Shown here: in pieces, positions 31,596 to 32,734 of the stretch
How positions within the stretch are numbered: position 1 is the stretch's first letter
Layout: every line of letters begins with the position of its first letter
Assembly (NCBI GenBank): GCA_028282925.1
Contig: JANQGV010000299.1
Coordinates: 1-32,734 of the forward strand
Direction of reading: 5' to 3'
DNA from: Thermodesulfobacteriota bacterium
GTDB lineage: Bacteria; Desulfobacterota; WTBG01; CAIYCZ01; CAIRTM01
Length of the DNA: 32,734 nt
Made by a program: the position numbers and the translations under genes
Notes under the pieces: generated by a model
The model's input: only the letters and a program-made list of their open reading frames with translations
What the model was told of the DNA's origin: nothing
The model's database searches: none

Positions 31596-32734
31596 ATGCC
31601 AACAAGATGTAAGAAACATCTCATTGCCTGTGCAATTATTCTTCTTACGTGTTTTGCAAGCTGTGATTTTTTGTATAAACCCGGTGATCCGGTTTGGATG
31701 AATAGTCTAAAGTTCCTTTGCGCTTCGTCCCCAGCTATCAAAAATGGAAATCTCTATATCGGTGACAATTGGTCAAATCTTACGGGTGATGTGGCATTCG
31801 GCAATATGTACTGCATTAACGCAAGAACAGGTTTTGTTGCTTGGCGATTTAATACAGGCGGTGGGGTCGGCTGGTCATCTCCTGTAATTGTTAACAACAA
31901 AGTTTATTTTGGAAGTGGGTATGACCGCAACAGCGGACGGGTCTATTGTTTGGGGGCAAAAACAGGTATTAAATTTTGGGAGTTTGAAACGAACGAGGGA
32001 ACAGGGTCATCCCCAGCAGTGGTTGATGGATATGTCTATATCGGAAGCGGAAGCGGGATTGTCTATTGTCTTGATGCTCAAAGCGGTCAAAAGGTTTGGG
32101 AATATCCAACTGGGAGCAATGTGGTTACAGCACCGGCTGTTGCAAACGGTAAGGTGTATGTGACACATTTTTACAACCCTTACCACAATAAATTATATTG
32201 TCTTGATGCTAAAACTGGAGAGTCGATTTGGGGGTTTGAAAAGGGTGATTCGGCGTATGGCTCACCGGCGGTTGTTGATGGTTATGTCTATCTTAATGTA
32301 ACCCGCGACGATAAGGGATTGTACTGTCTTGATGCAGAAACAGGGGAGCAGATTTGGGTGTTTTCTGATGAAGCTATTACCTCACCCCCCTCAATTTCAG
32401 ACGGTAAGGTATATGTTGGTAGTCTTAAAGGAATTATTTATTGTTTTGAGGCGATGACAGGCGTTAAGGTTTGGGAGTATCAAACAGAGAGTGATTCTTC
32501 CATATATAGTTCTCCAGCAATTACTGACAAGAATGTGTATATAGCTTCGGCGGGGGATCATAGAATGCTCTGCCTTGACAAGGATACTGGGTCTCTTGTG
32601 TGGTCTTATGAAATTGGAGAATATCTTTATTCACTAACTGTAGCAGACGGCTTTGTGTACGTCGCTGACTACTATGGCAGGGTGTATTGCATTAAAGCCG
32701 CCGAGGGCGATGACGGTATGTGGCCTGTGTTCCG
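31596..32734 (+). CDS. PQQ-like beta-propeller lipoprotein, copy 3 (3' end beyond window)
   Basis: Open without a stop from the ATG at 31596 to the window end, 379 codons. It begins MPTRCKKHLIACAIILLTCF and has lipobox FASC, then the same PQQ-like blades (YCLGAKTGIKFWEF; YCLDAETGEQIW) up to EGDDGMWPVF. By comparison with copies 1 and 2, only about ten codons are missing. The start stands 8 nt after the stop of copy 2. A fourth copy beyond the edge cannot be excluded. Confidence 0.88.
   Translation, partial: MPTRCKKHLIACAIILLTCFASCDFLYKPGDPVWMNSLKFLCASSPAIKNGNLYIGDNWSNLTGDVAFGNMYCINARTGFVAWRFNTGGGVGWSSPVIVNNKVYFGSGYDRNSGRVYCLGAKTGIKFWEFETNEGTGSSPAVVDGYVYIGSGSGIVYCLDAQSGQKVWEYPTGSNVVTAPAVANGKVYVTHFYNPYHNKLYCLDAKTGESIWGFEKGDSAYGSPAVVDGYVYLNVTRDDKGLYCLDAETGEQIWVFSDEAITSPPSISDGKVYVGSLKGIIYCFEAMTGVKVWEYQTESDSSIYSSPAITDKNVYIASAGDHRMLCLDKDTGSLVWSYEIGEYLYSLTVADGFVYVADYYGRVYCIKAAEGDDGMWPVF

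Noticed and set aside
31888-32163. 91-codon frame near the right end
   Set aside because: It is out of frame with the third PQQ-like gene, which is open from 31596 to the window end and clearly homologous to its neighbours.

Overview
The window looks like a chromosomal contig of a Gram-negative, anaerobe-type bacterium, most likely Desulfobacterota (former Deltaproteobacteria). This rests on gene content: many lipobox lipoproteins, an FrhB-type iron-sulfur flavoprotein, a DUF3365 haem protein, NHL, RCC1 and PQQ-like beta-propellers, a Thr/Ser-linker cytochrome c and a RAYT transposase. No rRNA, tRNA or CRISPR array was seen, so the taxonomy is inference.

Left part (1-18900). This is mostly moderately GC-rich and made of short, unrelated housekeeping or accessory units. 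In order: a metallophosphoesterase lipoprotein and a DUF2007 protein; a dead IS200-type transposase next to an AT-rich polytopic membrane protein; an FcoT-like thioesterase gene broken by two frameshifts; a cytochrome c with a Thr-rich linker; a DUF6174 lipoprotein; a YceH-family protein; a tocopherol-cyclase-like protein with a Blc-type lipocalin; an exported flavodoxin; a six-repeat NHL protein; a TetR-FrhB operon; a small exported repeat protein; a DMT/NIPA-like transporter; a DUF3365 haem protein; a phage-like XRE repressor facing a small HTH protein and a zinc ribbon; a cupin; and a small exported protein. Two short inverted-repeat elements of 125 bp each (1645-1769 and 7036-7160) lie between genes.

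Right part (about 18900-32734). It becomes visibly AT-rich and is dominated by exported repeat proteins. An endonuclease/exonuclease/phosphatase protein is followed by a complete RAYT element (20164-21202) with 25-bp perfect terminal inverted repeats. The element appears to have removed the 5' end of a cysteine-rich repeat protein gene. Next come a small helical protein, a small lipoprotein, a 1615-residue RCC1-lipase-thrombospondin-3 protein, and three tandem PQQ-like propeller lipoproteins, the last cut by the window edge.

Regulation. Three copies of a motif resembling FixJ/NarL-family sites (AGTAGTT-CT-ATTTA core), each followed by a possible extended -10, precede the EEP gene, the small lipoprotein and the giant RCC1-lipase gene. 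This suggests that one response regulator may control part of this exported-protein region. The cytochrome c and the cysteine-rich protein share a C-terminal domain that aligns without gaps over 49 residues and resembles the CFI-box C-terminal domain. The best candidates for something undescribed are this shared exported-protein set, the W/C-rich inserts inside the thrombospondin-3 array, and the short inverted-repeat elements.
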